Assembly (NCBI GenBank): GCA_024509875.1
Contig: JAMPIV010008531.1
Location: 372,001-436,000 of the forward strand
Source of the DNA: Oreohelix idahoensis
Taxonomy: Eukaryota > Mollusca > Gastropoda > Stylommatophora > Oreohelicidae
Length of the DNA stretch: 64,000 bases
Direction: 5' to 3'
In this document: in pieces, positions 11,564 through 23,519 of the stretch
Numbering within the stretch: position 1 is the stretch's first letter
How the letters are laid out: each line of letters begins with the position of its first letter
Made by a program: the position numbers and the translations under genes
Notes under the pieces: generated by a model
The model's database searches: none
Told to the model about the DNA's origin: nothing
What the model saw: only the letters and a program-made list of their open reading frames with translations

Positions 11564-13911
11564 TGTGATAAATTTAACCGTGATGCAACGTTAAAATATC
11601 TCCAAAGATAAAATGTAGGGATAAAAATAATGCGTTAGCTACTAGAAGACATGATCGCCCATGCCGCGGGTCACCACCCGCCATGGAAACCAACTTGTTA
11701 GACGTGAAGGCAAAACGTTTACCCTTGTAGACGGGATGAGAACGGGGATCAAAAAGAAAAATATGACTGAACACGTGCTTGAAACTAGCAAGGCTAAAAA
11801 GACGCAATTCGTGGGGAAAGGAAAAAAAATTCACGTCCCCAAGTTGACACAAGGTAAAGAAATGGACAAAAGGGACCTTAGCTATTATACGCAACAGTCA
11901 TTTCTTGGACGCTTTTGCGATACTTAGTCCTTTTATTTGAATTCAGCGGCAAACGCATTACAGAAGATGCTCGAACATATTTCAAAAAAACAACTAACCT
12001 TGAAAAGTAACTTTTTCTTAATAATAATGTTAGGAATATAAAACCTAGCTGGCCTGATGGCCCATCTTGAGCAGAGAAATAATATGCTTTCATTTATACA
12101 GACGGATAGATAATAATGAAGATATTGACAAAAGACTGTGTTGTTCATATCAGCGAGCGACTGCATTGAAACAAAAACATGTCACTAATTTTCAAAAAAT
12201 TGCGGCCTTGAGACTCAAGTGCTAAAATCTAGATGAATGAAAGAGAGGGGGAATTAGTGAAATGTTGTGGCTAAAAATAACTCTAGAGGCAGATTCGTGT
12301 AGGAAATGCATGTATAAACAAGTGTGTTTTTGTAAAAAACGCAAGTAGAGACAGACGGACCAACAGACAATAATACATACTTGACTGAGGTATGACTGAA
12401 TTGACTTTTGGTAGGGGGTTTGAAATTTGAAAAGGGGGAAGGGCGGTGATTGGCCACAGATAAACATATTATCGGCGCTCAGACGCGCATTTTTGCCTTC
12501 ATCATAAATTGTCCAGTAGTAGACACAGTAATTCTTCAGTGGTGTGATTCCCAGAAGCTAATTGCAATATTTAGAGGGACGCCATACTAGAGCCAGCAGC
12601 TCAGCTGAGTTTTGCTAGCATATAACTGTGTTCTCTATTCATAATTCTGGTAAGGCTGAAAGTATTTCTTTGTATATTTTAATATTGTTTAATGTTTCGA
12701 GTGATTTGATACTGCCATATCAAAATCTATCCCTTACAACAAGTAAGGATTCGCTCTAGATCCCCAGCCCCAGTTCAGGGTCTAGAGACAAACAAAATAC
12801 ATAAACGCCAGCAAGGATTATGAAGGGCGGATCAAGTGTTGAGATCAGTGGAACATATCACCTATCCTATTCAATGGCAGGAAGCTAATGAACATATTTC
12901 AGAATATGTAGTCTTGGGGAATTTATACTATGTGAAACCAACTTGGTAAGATGTGTTGTATGGTCAGAGAGATCTGACCCCGTCTATGTGGTGTTGTTGT
13001 GTAGTGTTGAGTGTAGAAGTGGCTCAGGAGGTAGAGTTCTGACACATGACCCAATACTTTTATTTCAGAACTGTGAGTTTTTTATTTGGCACCAAAGTGG
13101 TGTCAAATGCTGTGTTGTAAAATACAAGTGAGGACCCGTGCAGTATAGTAGTTTGGCAGAGCAGCCTTATATTGCCCCCAAGCACGGAGAGGTGGGGCCA
13201 CCAGATTCCAGCACCAGAACTACTCAGTCAAGATACGTGAGCGTCTGGCCTGCTGGACATTCACCAACTTATTTTCTACTAACACACCAACTATATTCCC
13301 ATCAACTAGAACATACCATGTTGGGAAATAAACTTGTATTCCTCCCATCAGTAAAGGGACAATGTTTGGTAGTCATAGACTGGGAGTGATGAAGCCACCC
13401 CAACAGCACATCCATTAATCGGTCTCCCAGATAAATTACAAATATAAACAGTAGTAATATTAACTAGTCTTGTAAAATTCATATGTACACACCTTTCATT
13501 TATTATGCCATATATTCATGCATTTCATTCATAATTTCAAAACCTTTCATATGTTCTGACCAAAATAAAACCTTGGTTCAGAACAAATAAACTTAAAGAA
13601 AATTTAAATATCAAAATTTTAAACAGCTTGAGTTAGTTCAGTGTGTTATAAAGTTTATTAATATTATTAGACTTATTAAATATCTGTGTGTGTGTTTGTA
13701 TATACTAATACCACACCTTACATTTCAGTACCCTAGATTTTTAACGTAGCCACATTCATTAGTAAAAAAAGATATGTGTGAGGTCGTAAGTGGTAGCAAG
13801 AAGGGCCTTCTGTATATTCACAGCTACATTTATCTCAGGAGCCTTCACAGCTGACCTCATGCATCACACTAGGTAATATCACAACCATACAGTACCATCA
13901 AATCCACTACA
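11564..13911 (+). repeat. 5' LTR of element B (about 2.35 kb)
   Basis: It starts TGTGATAAATTT and ends ...CCACTACA, five bases before the primer-binding site. The first 1943 bp are duplicated at 18452-20396. The ending CTACA is the same as in element A. Several short frames inside occur in both copies only because they are LTR sequence; none resembles a protein. Confidence 0.85.
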
Positions 13912-13916
13912 TATAT

Positions 13917-13934
13917 TGGGGTCTTGTCCGGGAT
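13917..13934 (+). other. Primer-binding site, tRNA-Pro-like, of element B
   Basis: TGGGGTCTTGTCCGGGAT matches the classical tRNA-Pro primer site at 16 of 18 positions and lies just inside the 5' LTR. It supports the LTR boundary and the plus orientation. Confidence 0.75.
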
Positions 13935-14135
13935 AATTAGCTTAACAGTAATATTAGGATCTCCTGGTGGGAGAATTAAAATTAGGGGAACAAATTATAA
14001 AAATTAAAAGTGTCCCTTTAAATTAAAAGTTGGTGAATCTTCACAGCCAGTGGTAATTAATTAGTTAACTGGCTAATTAGAATTACTTTAGTGGTTAGAG
14101 ATTTATCTTGCTCATTGCTAAATTGTCTAAAAAGT

Positions 14136-15298
14136 ATGGCGGAGCTAGCTAAGTTCAGATCAGCTGCTGTGCTAACGGCAAAGGATATGGGAATGGATGG
14201 TCAGGTTTTAATTCAATATGTAACGGCTGAATGTGATAAGTATATTGAACGGGAAGAAAGAAGATTAGCTGAAGAGAAGAGGCTACAAATTGAGGCTGAG
14301 ACTAAGAGGCTGCAGATTGAGGCAGAAGAAAAACGACAGCAAAGGGAAGCAGAAGAAAAAAGATTGACTGCCGAAAGGGAGGCAGCAGATAAAAAGGCCG
14401 AAAGGGAGGCAGAAGATAGAAGGTTGCAAAGGGAGCACGAATTACGACTAAGGGAGCTGGAGTTACAAGGCCAGGCTCCTGAAAATGGTGCCAGCCCTTT
14501 TGCCTCGGATGCTACGCCCAGTCTGGGAGCCTCAACATCAGCTATGGGGTTTCATTTAGACCATTTTGTTGAAAAAGACGATGACATCGAGGGGTACCTA
14601 GGACGTTTTGAGTTATTAGCTACTACATATGGGTTAGAGAGAGAGAGGTGGAGTTTAAAGTTATCACAGGGACTGAGAGGTACTTCTTATGAAGTCTTCG
14701 CAAAAATGAACAGAGAAGACCAAGACAATTATGACATGTTAAAGCAGGCTTTGTTATTAAGGTACGAAAAAAATGGTGAATTTTATCGTAAGAAATTTAG
14801 AAATGCCAAACTGTTGTCTGGGGAGACATACCACCAATTCTCTGCCAGACTGGAAACCTATTTGGAGAAATGGACGGCTCTGGGGAAGACCCAAGATCTT
14901 AAGGAGATGATCATGATAGAGCAATTGAGAGAGTCCATGGCTCCAGACATGAGAAAATTTCTCATGGAACAAGGTGCAGAGAAGTTGGGGGAGGTTTTAA
15001 ATGTCGCTGAGAGGTATCAGGCAGCCCAGGCATAGGTAAGTGGCTCTAAAAAGAAGCACATAGAAACTTTTAAAGCTCCACAGCCATTTAATAAATTTGA
15101 AAATAGAGAACAGGGTAATAAAGGTAGGACAAACTTTGAACGGCCAAGAAATGACTATCGAGACAGAAACTCACAGTTCAATGACCAAAAATCCAATGAA
15201 AGAAAACCGTTTAACCAAGGAAAAAGATATGTAAATGGTGCAAGAAAGATAACCATAACACCGAATTTTGTAGAAGGAAACCTTCAAACATTGCTGCA
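14136..15298 (+). pseudogene. Gag (SCAN-like capsid) with zinc knuckle, element B; nonsense codon and frameshift
   Basis: I choose the start MAELAKFRS at 14136 because it aligns with the element A start; an upstream in-frame start at 14091 adds 15 unmatched residues. Residues about 40-125 form a charged helix (RLQIEAE, REAEEKR units). The capsid-like region follows with FHLDHFVEKDDDIEGYL and EMIMIEQLRESMAPDMRKFL, resembling SCAN helices. A TAG at 15033-15035 replaces the glutamate present in element A. The frame then continues about 65 codons and shifts by one base near 15228, just before a perfect zinc knuckle CKWCKKDNHNTEFC at 15230-15271. Gag would be made only as a fragment lacking the nucleic-acid-binding finger. 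Confidence 0.85.
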
Positions 15299-16483
15299 AT
15301 GAAGTCGGGGACTCAAAGATTAAAGGTTAATCCTAATGGACAACTGGAACCTTATCACCCCCAGTTTGTGAGGATGTTATTTGTAATGGGGGTCACCATA
15401 AGGTGCCTTTATGATACAGGTTTGGATTATGATTCAGTTGTGAAGTCTAGCCTAGTGGACCCAAGTCAGTATACCACAGAAACAGTGGAAATACAAGGGG
15501 CGACTAAGGACATACCACTCATGACACTTCCCATCGCAAGGATAACGGTGAAAACTCGCTATGTGGAAGGAGAAATCAGAGCAGCAGTGATAGATGAACC
15601 AATCTACCCTCTGATATTGGGGTGTAGATACGTCTTCTTGGGGAATCCCGAGAGACCTGTGATCATGGCGACAGTGCAGACCAGGTCACAGAAGAAGGAG
15701 GAAGAAGGTGAACCTATAAATGCTCATCCAGAGGAGATGAGGAAGGCGCAGGCTGAGGATAGGACACTCAAGCCATGTTTTAAAAAATTGCCCAAATGCC
15801 ACACACCTCCGAGCAAGGGGGAATATTTTATGAAGAACAAACTATTATACAGGAAGACAGGAACTAGATCCACTGGTCACGGACAGGTGGTTCTTCCCAA
15901 GATATATAGGGCAAATTTGATAAGGAGCTTACATGTTGGAAAAGATGATGACCATGAGAAAGTCGGTACTATCTGCCAAAAGATTGCTCGAAAATACTAT
16001 TGGCCCGACGTAAATGTCGATATTGAAAACTTTGTAGAAGCATGTGGCATATTTCATGAGGGAACACCCACAAAGGGAAAATATGTGCAGGACCTAGAAA
16101 CGCCACGGGGCACTCTTAGGCCTGGAAAGAAAAATTATTATACTCAGGTAGACAAAGTGCAATGGGAGCCCCCTTTTCACACCCAGTCTTCACTTGAATG
16201 GATTAACATGGCCACTATGCGACGAGTACAAAGAGTAAATTTTACCCAGGATAAGATGACAATCCCTCGGTCAGACTTATATAAACTGGAAGAACAGAAA
16301 AGAGAGCGAAGATCTCTCATAAGCAATCTAAAGTGGGAAGCTAAACCCAAGAAAAAAATTGGTAGTGGTCGATTTGTGAGTGATGATTCTAGGAAGAAAA
16401 GTCCTCACTATAGTGCTTCTAATGGAAGGGACCAGACGAGTTCCATGAAAAATAAGTATGATAAATTAAAGATCCAGATGTAG
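15299..16483 (+). pseudogene. Protease and integrase N-terminal finger of element B
   Basis: This frame of 394 residues follows directly from the zinc knuckle. The aspartic protease active site is at residues 39-41 (YDTGLDYDS, codons 15413-15421) with the second half VIDEPIYPLILG about 65 residues on. From about residue 205 to 255 comes the integrase H2C2 finger region (HV...DHEK, YYWPD, EACGIFHEG), in which the last cysteine is lost. The expected D,D-35-E catalytic core does not follow. Instead there are about 140 basic residues without a recognisable motif, then a stop at 16481-16483. Element A has the same gap at the same place but with different filler, so the core was lost independently or the region is unstable. 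Confidence 0.8.
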
Positions 16484-16863
16484 CACTATTAAGGACCTGG
16501 ACAGATGAGAAGGCGGAAGAGACTGTTACCTCATCTTATCAATACGTGAACGAACTGACCACTCGTTTGAAAGCTGGATGGAAACTGGCAAATGATAATT
16601 TGAAACAAGCCAGGAAGAAACATGCAGCATATTTTAATAGGAAGGCAAAGGACAGAGAACTAGCTGTGGGAGAGAAGGTGCTGCTTCTACTACCCGGTAG
16701 CCAGAATAAATTACAAATTGGATGGCAAGGTCCATATACGGTTCTAGAGAAGGTGTCTAGAACAAACTATAAAATTGACAAAAAGGGGAAGGAGAAAGTT
16801 TATCATGTAAACCTGTTAAAGAAGTATCTGGACAGACCACTCCAGGAAAGCACCCCTTACTGA
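16470..16863 (+). pseudogene. Integrase C-terminal GPY/F module of element B
   Basis: The frame is shifted relative to the protease frame and open from about 16470. It holds the helical linker (YQYVNELTTRLKAGW) and the GPY/F module typical of Ty3/gypsy integrases: VGEKVLLLLP, WQGPYTVLEKV, NYKI and YHVNLLKKY. Its position between protease and RT is the main evidence for the Gmr1-like order. It ends at a TGA directly before the RT region. Confidence 0.82.
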
Positions 16864-16883
16864 CCTTAGCTATCGCAACTCAA

Positions 16884-18364
16884 ATGCAAAAGGAACCACT
16901 CACCTCACATGAATACCCATTACATCCTTGTGAAACAGCAGCACAGGTAAAAGTCAGTAAGCACCTGACTAAAAACCAGAGGGAGAGAGTTCAACAGGTT
17001 CTGGAGGAACATACAGATGTATTAACAGATAAACCAGGACATACAAATTTGCTACAGTATGACATGAAACTGGTAGACTCAAACCCAATCTGTATGAGAG
17101 CCTATTCTATTCCGTTCGCGAAGGAGAAGGCATTGAAAGAAGAAATAGATTATTTGTTGAAGGAGGGGATTATTTCACACAGTGAATCATCTTTTAGCTC
17201 CAGTGAGTCTTGTTGAGGAAACCGTCTGGGGAACACAGACTGTGCATAGATTACAGGAAACTGAATGCTGTCACAGAAGGACAAGTGGATCCATTACCAG
17301 ACACAAAACAGTTATTTGCCAGATTAAACAAGGCAAAATACTTTTCAAAGGTGGATCTTAGTAAAGGCTATTACCAGATTCCAGTGAAGCCTGAAGTGAG
17401 ACCTTATTTAGCATTTAGCACCTCGGAAGGACATTATGAATTCAACATGCTACCATTCGGATTGAAAAATGCTCCGAGTGTATTTTCAAGGATGATGCGC
17501 AAATTGTTGGATCCCCTGAATAACTCATGTATCACGAATTTCATGGATGATATTCTCGTCGCCACAGAGACATTTGAAGAACACATTGACGCTCTAAAAA
17601 TGTTATTTAATAGGCTTAGGGAGGCGAACTTAACTGCTAGGCCAACAAAATGTTGTATTGGATGCAAAGAGTTGGAATTCTTGGGACACACTGTATATCA
17701 GGGTAACATGACCCCTGATCCCAAGAACTTGGAAAAACTGCAGAGAGCACCTAGACCACAAACAAAAAAGGACGTGCGATCATTCGTGTCGTTATGCGGA
17801 TTTTATCAAAAATACATCAAAGATTTTAACTCCATTTGTGCTCCTCTGACTGATCTGACTCGCAAGGGACTTCCAGATAAAATTATTTGGACTGCGCAAA
17901 GTGAATTAGCGTTCCAAGACTTAAAGGAAAAACTCACTAGCAAGCCTATTCTCAAACTGCCTGATTTGACACAGGACTTTGTCGTAAGAACAGATGCAAG
18001 TAATGTAGGACTCGGGGCGGCTTTGTTGCAAAGATCATCTTCACCTGATGGGGAACTGAACCCAGTCGCTTATGCAAGCCGCAAATTGAATAAGGCGGAA
18101 CAAGGATATTCCACAAGCGAAAAAGAATGTTTAGCGTTAATCTGGGCAATAAAGAAGTTTCAAATCTATCTGTATGGTAGGACTTTTGTGGTCCAGACGG
18201 ATCATCAGCCCCTCGTATTCTTATCTCAGGCTAAGCATGAAAACGCAAGATTGCTGAGGTGGTCTTTATTGCTTCAACCTTATCAGTTTAGTATCCAATA
18301 TATCCCAGGCAAATTGAATGTCGGTGCAGATTTCCTCAGTCGGCACCCCTGTGATCAAAATTAG
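16884..18364 (+). pseudogene. Reverse transcriptase - RNase H of element B, one frameshift
   Basis: The RT N-terminus (LTKNQRERVQQVLEEH, IPFAKEKALKEEIDYLLKEGII) ends in a stop at 17214-17216. A one-base shift near 17205 carries on into 384 residues: KPSGEHRLCIDYRKLN, FSKVDLSKGYYQIP, LPFGLKNAPSVF and the intact catalytic box FMDDIL. RNase H follows with RTDASNVGLGAALLQ, SEKECLALIWAI, QTDHQPLVFL and the end GKLNVGADFLSRHP. This is a Ty3/gypsy RT-RNase H of normal length. It is the last coding part before the polypurine tract, with no integrase after it. Confidence 0.88.
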
Positions 18365-18438
18365 AGTAGTGGCAGGCGTGAGGAGTAATTTTATCTATGT
18401 GTATCACTGGTTTTGGAACTTGCCGTAGGCATGTTTTC

Positions 18439-18451
18439 AAGTGGGGAGATG
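18439..18451 (+). other. Polypurine tract of element B
   Basis: AAGTGGGGAGATG lies directly before the 3' LTR start TGTGATAAA, as expected for the plus-strand primer. Confidence 0.72.
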
Positions 18452-20396
18452 TGTGATAAATTTAACCGTGATGCAACGTTAAAATATCTCCAAAGATAAA
18501 ATGTAGGGATAAAAATAATGCGTAAGCTACTAGAAGACATGATCGCCCATGCCGCGGGTCACCACCCGCCATGGAAACCAACTTGTTAGACGTGAAGGCA
18601 AAACGTTTACCCTTGTAGACGGGATGAGAACGGGGATCAAAAAGAAAAATATGACTGAACACGTGCTTGAAACTAGCAAGGCTAAAAAGACGCAATTCGT
18701 GGGGAAAGGAAAAAAAATTCACGTCCCCAAGTTGACACAAGGTAAAGAAACGGACAAAAGGGACCTTAGCTATTATACGCAACAGTCATTTCTTGGACGC
18801 TTTTGCGATACTTAGTCCTTTTATTTGAATTCAGCGGCAAACGCATTACAGAAGATGCTCGAACATATTTCAAAAAAACAACTAACCTTGAAAAGTAACT
18901 TTTTCTTAATAATAATGTTAGGAATATAAAACCTAGCTGGCCTGATGGCCCATCTTGAGCAGAGAAATAATATGCTTTCATTTATACAGACGGATAGATA
19001 ATAATGAAGATATTGACAAAAGACTGTGTTGTTCATATCAGCGAGCGACTGCATTGAAACAAAAACATGTCACTAATTTTCAAAAAATTGCGGCCTTGAG
19101 ACTCAAGTGCTAAAATCTAGATGAATGAAAGAGAGGGGGAATTAGTGAAATGTTGTGGCTAAAAATAACTTTAGAGGCAGATTCGTGTAGGAAATGCATG
19201 TATAAACAAGTGTGTTTTTGTAAAAAACGCAAGTAGAGACAGACGGACCAACAGACAATAATGCATACTTGACTGAGGTATGACTGAATTGACTTTTGGT
19301 AGGGGGTTTGAAATTTGAAAAGGGGGAAGGGCGGTGATTGGCCACTGATAAACATATTATCGGCGCTCAGACGCGCATTTTTGCCATTCATCATAAATTG
19401 TCCAGTAGTAGACACAGTAATTCTTCAGTGGTGTAATTCCCAGAAGCTAATTGCAATATTTAGAGGGACGCCATACTAGAGCCAGCAGCTCAGCTGAGTT
19501 TTGCTAGCATATAACTGTGTTCTCTATTCATAATTCTGGTAAGGCTGAAAGTATTTCTTTGTATATTTTAATATTGTTTAATGTTTCGAGTGATTTGATA
19601 CTGCCATATCAAAATCTATCCCTTACAACAAGTAAGGATTCGCTCTAGATCCCCAGCCCCAGTTCAGGGTCTAGAGACAAACAAAATACATAAACGCCAG
19701 CAAGGATTATGAAGGGCGGATCAAGTGTTGAGATCAGTGGAACATATCACCTATCCTGTTCAATGGCAGGAAGCTAATGAACATATTTCAGAATATGTAG
19801 TCTTGGGGAACTTATACTATGTGAAACCAACTTGGTAAGATGTGCTGTATGGTCAGAGAGATCTGACCCCATCTATGTGGTGTTGTTGTGTAGTGTTGAG
19901 TGTAGAAGTGGCTCAGGAGGTAGAGTTCTGACACATGACCCAATACTTTTATTTCAGAACTGTGAGTTTTTTTATTTGGCACCAAAGTGGTGTCAAATGC
20001 TGTGTTGTAAAATACAAGTGAGGACCCGTGCAGTATAGTAGTTTGGCAGAGCAGCCTTATATTGCCCCCAAGCACGGAGAGGTGGGGCCACCAGATTCCA
20101 GCACCAGAACTACTCAGTCAAGATACGTGAGCGTCTGGCCTGCTGGACATTCACCAACTTATTTTCTACTAACACACCAACTATATTCCCATCAACTAGA
20201 ACATACCATGTTGGGAAATAAACTTGTATTCCTCCCATCAGTAAAGGGACAATGTTTGGTAGTCATAGACTGGGAGTGATGAAGCCACCCCAACAGCACA
20301 TCCATTAATCGGTCTCCCAGATAAATTACAAATATAAACAGTAGTAATATTAACTAGTCTTGTAAAATTCATATGTACACACCTTTCATTTATTAT
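18452..20396 (+). repeat. 3' LTR of element B, truncated at its right end
   Basis: It matches 11564-13506 almost base for base, then stops at TTTATTAT (20396). The final 405 bp of the LTR are missing and unrelated AT-rich sequence follows. No target-site duplication can be read. Confidence 0.87.
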
Positions 20397-20720
20397 ATAA
20401 TATATCTGACTATTAAGTCTTACAAATAACGCGCACACCTATTGTTTTCTATTCTCCTGAAATATTCATACGTCTAATAGTCCTATTTGATAACAGTAAT
20501 CAGAAAGAAAAAAAGAAGAGACCACAACTGACACTTATTGAAATAAGTCGTTCCATATGAAATTATGTGAGGATTAATTTGCGTTTAATTTGCAAAAACA
20601 AAATGTAAAAAAAAAAAAAAATCTTCGTAACTGATAACTCTTAACTTTTCGGGACCATCAAAACAGTGGCGTAACTACAATTTAAGGAGCCCCCAGGCAC
20701 AAATTAATTGGGGCCCTCCT
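20397..20720. other. Unassigned AT-rich spacer
   Basis: No gene or repeat terminus is seen. There is a short A homopolymer near 20607-20621. Confidence 0.45.
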
Positions 20721-21249
20721 TACATACTTAGTCGTTCCTCTTCTACCGTGAGGTGTAGAGATTTGGAAGAGAGAGCGCCATACTATCCTATCGGCTGTCT
20801 TCCTCTTGGTCTGGTTCCATTCTAGTCCTTGGTCTTTCAAAGATTGTTTAATGTTGTCCTCCCAGCGGACTCTGGGTCGTCCTTGAGGTCTGGATCCCTG
20901 GCTCTTTGTTTCCCATGCTTGTCGTGGTAGCCGATCTTCTCCCATTCTGCAGACATGACCAAACCATGTTAATTGGGACTGTTCTACTTAGGTCTGCAGG
21001 GGTTGGGGTTTTAGGCCTTGACGTCTGGTTGCGGACCATGTCTCGTCTTGTTACTTCAACCACCTTCCTCAGATACCTCATTTCTGAGGTTGGGATCTGG
21101 CTTTTGTGGGTTGTAGTCATTGCCCATGACTCGCATCCATACGTCAAGACTGGGACATAGGTGGAGCGGTATACAGCCATTTTTGTCTTCTTGCCAACTT
21201 CTTTTTTGCTGAGGAATCCTCGATTTATGGCCTGAAAGAGTCTCCCCTA
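20721..21249 (-). pseudogene. LINE fam-1 (RTE-like) 3' fragment
   Basis: On the minus strand this fragment encodes the C-terminal end of the fam-1 polymerase: MAVYRSTYVPVLTYGCESW, MRYLRKVVEVTRRD, GEDRLPRQAWETKSQGS and RPRVRWEDNI, across two frames. It is collinear with 45287-46000. It starts abruptly at LFQAINRGF (5' truncation) and ends with a short degenerate AAGT tail at about 20721. Confidence 0.82.
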
Positions 21250-22082
21250 TGATGAATGCTGGAGAGAAGGTGCTCTCTTTAAAATAAAAAAAGATTACAG
21301 GTGCAATGTATAGATACTTAGAGAACTTTCTTCAAGATATTTCACAGTACAAATTAACAGTGACAGGTCAGAACTGTATGAACAACAGAATGTCATTCAT
21401 GAAGGATTTATTTTATCCCCTTCAATTTTTACATTAAAGGTAAATGATTTGAACGAAGAATTTCAAAATATCGAAAATAATTTGACACGTTCGCAAATGA
21501 TGTTGTTATATGGAGAACTGGGGATAATCTAATAATATAATAAAATTATATTAAAAAACAAATAAACAAAGTATTTAAATGAATGAATAAATGGGGATTT
21601 CACTTAAAAGCGAATAAGACAGTAGGAATGATCTTCAGTACATGTTGGATTGTTAAGAATAAGATAATTGGCATAAGATTACAGGGGCAACAAATTAGTA
21701 CGTTCCAGACCACACGATACCTAGGAATGACACTAGACCAACAACTGAACCGGAACGAACACATCGATAGACTGGTAGAGTCTTGTGGAGGACTAACTAA
21801 CATATTTGAAAGGTAATGGATGGGAGCCGCGCTGGTGTAATGGCTTCGGCGTTGTACTGGCGACCAGGTGTTCATGGTTCAAACCCGGGCGTCGGCGTTT
21901 GAAGAAATGTTTACGGCCGGAAATTTGACTGAATAGCCTGAACGGCTCCTGTGATAAACCCTCTGTGGATGGGAAGGAGCGAAGCTCCTGACCGGGTTGG
22001 AAGGAAAGTCCTCAGGTTCCCCAGCCTCGCAATGATATGTCATTGGGCCGAAGGGCTGAAAGCCCAAGTGCCGCTGGTTAAG

Positions 22083-22113
<31 letters not shown>

Positions 22114-23508
22114 TAATGGATTGGGGGGGGGGGTGCACGCACCAGACAATGATCACGTTTTATAAATCTTGTATTAGAGGCAAAATTGATTATGGAAGCA
22201 TAGTATATGACTCTGCAGCACACAGTCAAAAGATTACATTAGATAGAATTCAGCACCAAGCATATGTACAATTGCAGGTGCAATCAGATCAACATCGAGA
22301 TGTACACTGGAGGTGGCCTTAAGAGTCCTCCCTTTGGAACTTTGGAGAACGGAATTAAGACTAAATTACATGACCAAAATTAGGTTGGACAAGATTCATC
22401 CCGCTTTTCCAGCATTTGCTAGATATCAATTAACAACAACTCAGAACAGGTTCATGAATGCCAGTAGATACCCGTCAGGTTGGAAATGTGTGGAGGAACT
22501 AGAATAATTGGATGCCCTAAATGAATCAATTAATAACATTAGTATATACAAGCCGGTGGTACCACCATGGGAGCTCAAGAAACCAGATACAGACTACCAC
22601 TTGGCAGACATAATTAATACAACAAGTGATATGGCAACTATTAAAAACAAAGCCAGGAAATATATTCAACAAATATCAAAGGACATTATTACAGTGTACA
22701 CAAATGGATTTAAGCGAAACGATACCAAATAGAGAATAGGAATTTATGTTCCCATGTGGCAAATGGTGAGCGGATACAGTTTAACCGATAATACATCTAT
22801 TTTCACGGCAGAGATGGTTGCAATTCTGAAAGCTCTGGAAATCTTCTTTAACAACACTCCACATAAATTAACAGACTCACTTTTATAATTCAAGCTATAA
22901 GAAACTTACGAGAATGCAATAGACCTGATATAGCAGAAGAGATATTACTGACAAAAACTTACCTATACTTCAGAGGATGTTCTGTACTAATAGCTTGGCA
23001 TGTTGGCATACTTGTACAAAAGTACAAAAGCTAAGAAAAGTACAAATAATAGAAACCAAATAAATATGAGGATAAGCAAAGCAGATATAAAAAAAAAGAA
23101 TAGTATAAAAGATTATAAAGATTATAAAAGAATAATAACTAACGAATGGAAAGTAGAGTGGGATGGAAGCCTGAAGGGTAGACATGACATGCTAAATTGT
23201 TCAAGACTCCAAATTGAACGTGTCAGGTACGGTATCTAGAGAACTAAAAATTCCTAGCAATAAGAAACTTCTTACACTACAACTAGGAATGGGGTATGTT
23301 AGAATAGAAGAACCTTACTGTGCAGAGTGTCTAGAAAGAAAAATACCGAGCATTTCCAACTAAAATGTAGGATGTATGAACAACAGAGAAAACCAATATT
23401 AGATTATTTACAGGCACGCAATTCGTCCATAAATGTAGAACGGGTGTTGAAGATAGATAGACCTAGAGAATTGCACAATATAGTAAAACAGTACGTAACA
23501 AGAACTAC
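21250..23508 (+). pseudogene. LINE fam-4 (RT - RNase H - zinc finger), heavily decayed, split by a SINE
   Basis: The plus strand shows successive fragments of one polymerase in several frames: the loop LSPSIFTLKVNDL near 21420, a mutated catalytic box FANDVVIW near 21490, RYLGMTLD at 21718 and IRGKIDYGSIVYDS at 22174. RNase H follows: YTNGFK, where aspartate is expected, near 22695 and IFTAEMVAILKALE near 22798. A CX2CX7HX4C finger starts at about 23320 (CAECLERK). RNase H after RT places it in the I superfamily, distinct from the copy at 2243. SINE 21822-22110 interrupts it with a clear target-site duplication. A fam-1 LINE inserted at its 3' end at 23509. Confidence 0.75.
21822..22110 (+). 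mobile_element. tRNA-derived SINE (SINE-1) with poly(A) and target-site duplication
   Basis: It starts GGGAGCCGCGCTGGTGTAAT, has a B-box-like GGTTCAAACCC near 21880, and ends in about 29 A residues. The direct repeat AGGTAATGGAT flanks it at 21811-21821 and 22111-22121. A second copy of the family is at 58315. It inserted into the fam-4 LINE after that copy had arrived. Confidence 0.87.
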
Positions 23509-23519
23509 AATTAATATAC

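Larger units (their letters stand above)
11564..20396 (+). mobile_element. LTR retrotransposon B (Ty3/gypsy, Gmr1-like order gag-PR-INT-RT-RH)
   Basis: Two direct repeats (11564-13911 and 18452-20396) flank a 4.5-kb interior that begins with a tRNA-Pro-like primer site and ends with a polypurine tract. Coding order is gag, zinc knuckle, protease, integrase H2C2 finger, integrase GPY/F module, RT, RNase H. Integrase before RT is the copia-like order, known within Ty3/gypsy only for the Gmr1 group. The frame is broken by a stop in gag, shifts near 15228, 16480 and 17205, and loss of the integrase core. The right LTR has lost its last 405 bp. By eye the LTRs differ at only about a dozen of 1.94 kb. 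Confidence 0.9.

Noticed and set aside
11661..11927. Frames repeated at 11574-12467 and 18462-19415
   Set aside because: They appear twice only because they are inside the LTRs of element B; no domain or start context.
21840..21912. tRNA-like sequence considered as a tRNA gene
   Set aside because: It is the head of a SINE with poly(A) and target-site duplication; it lacks a foldable acceptor stem as far as I can see by eye.
22122..22131. G homopolymer next to the SINE target duplication
   Set aside because: Could be local slippage or sequencing noise; no feature is implied.
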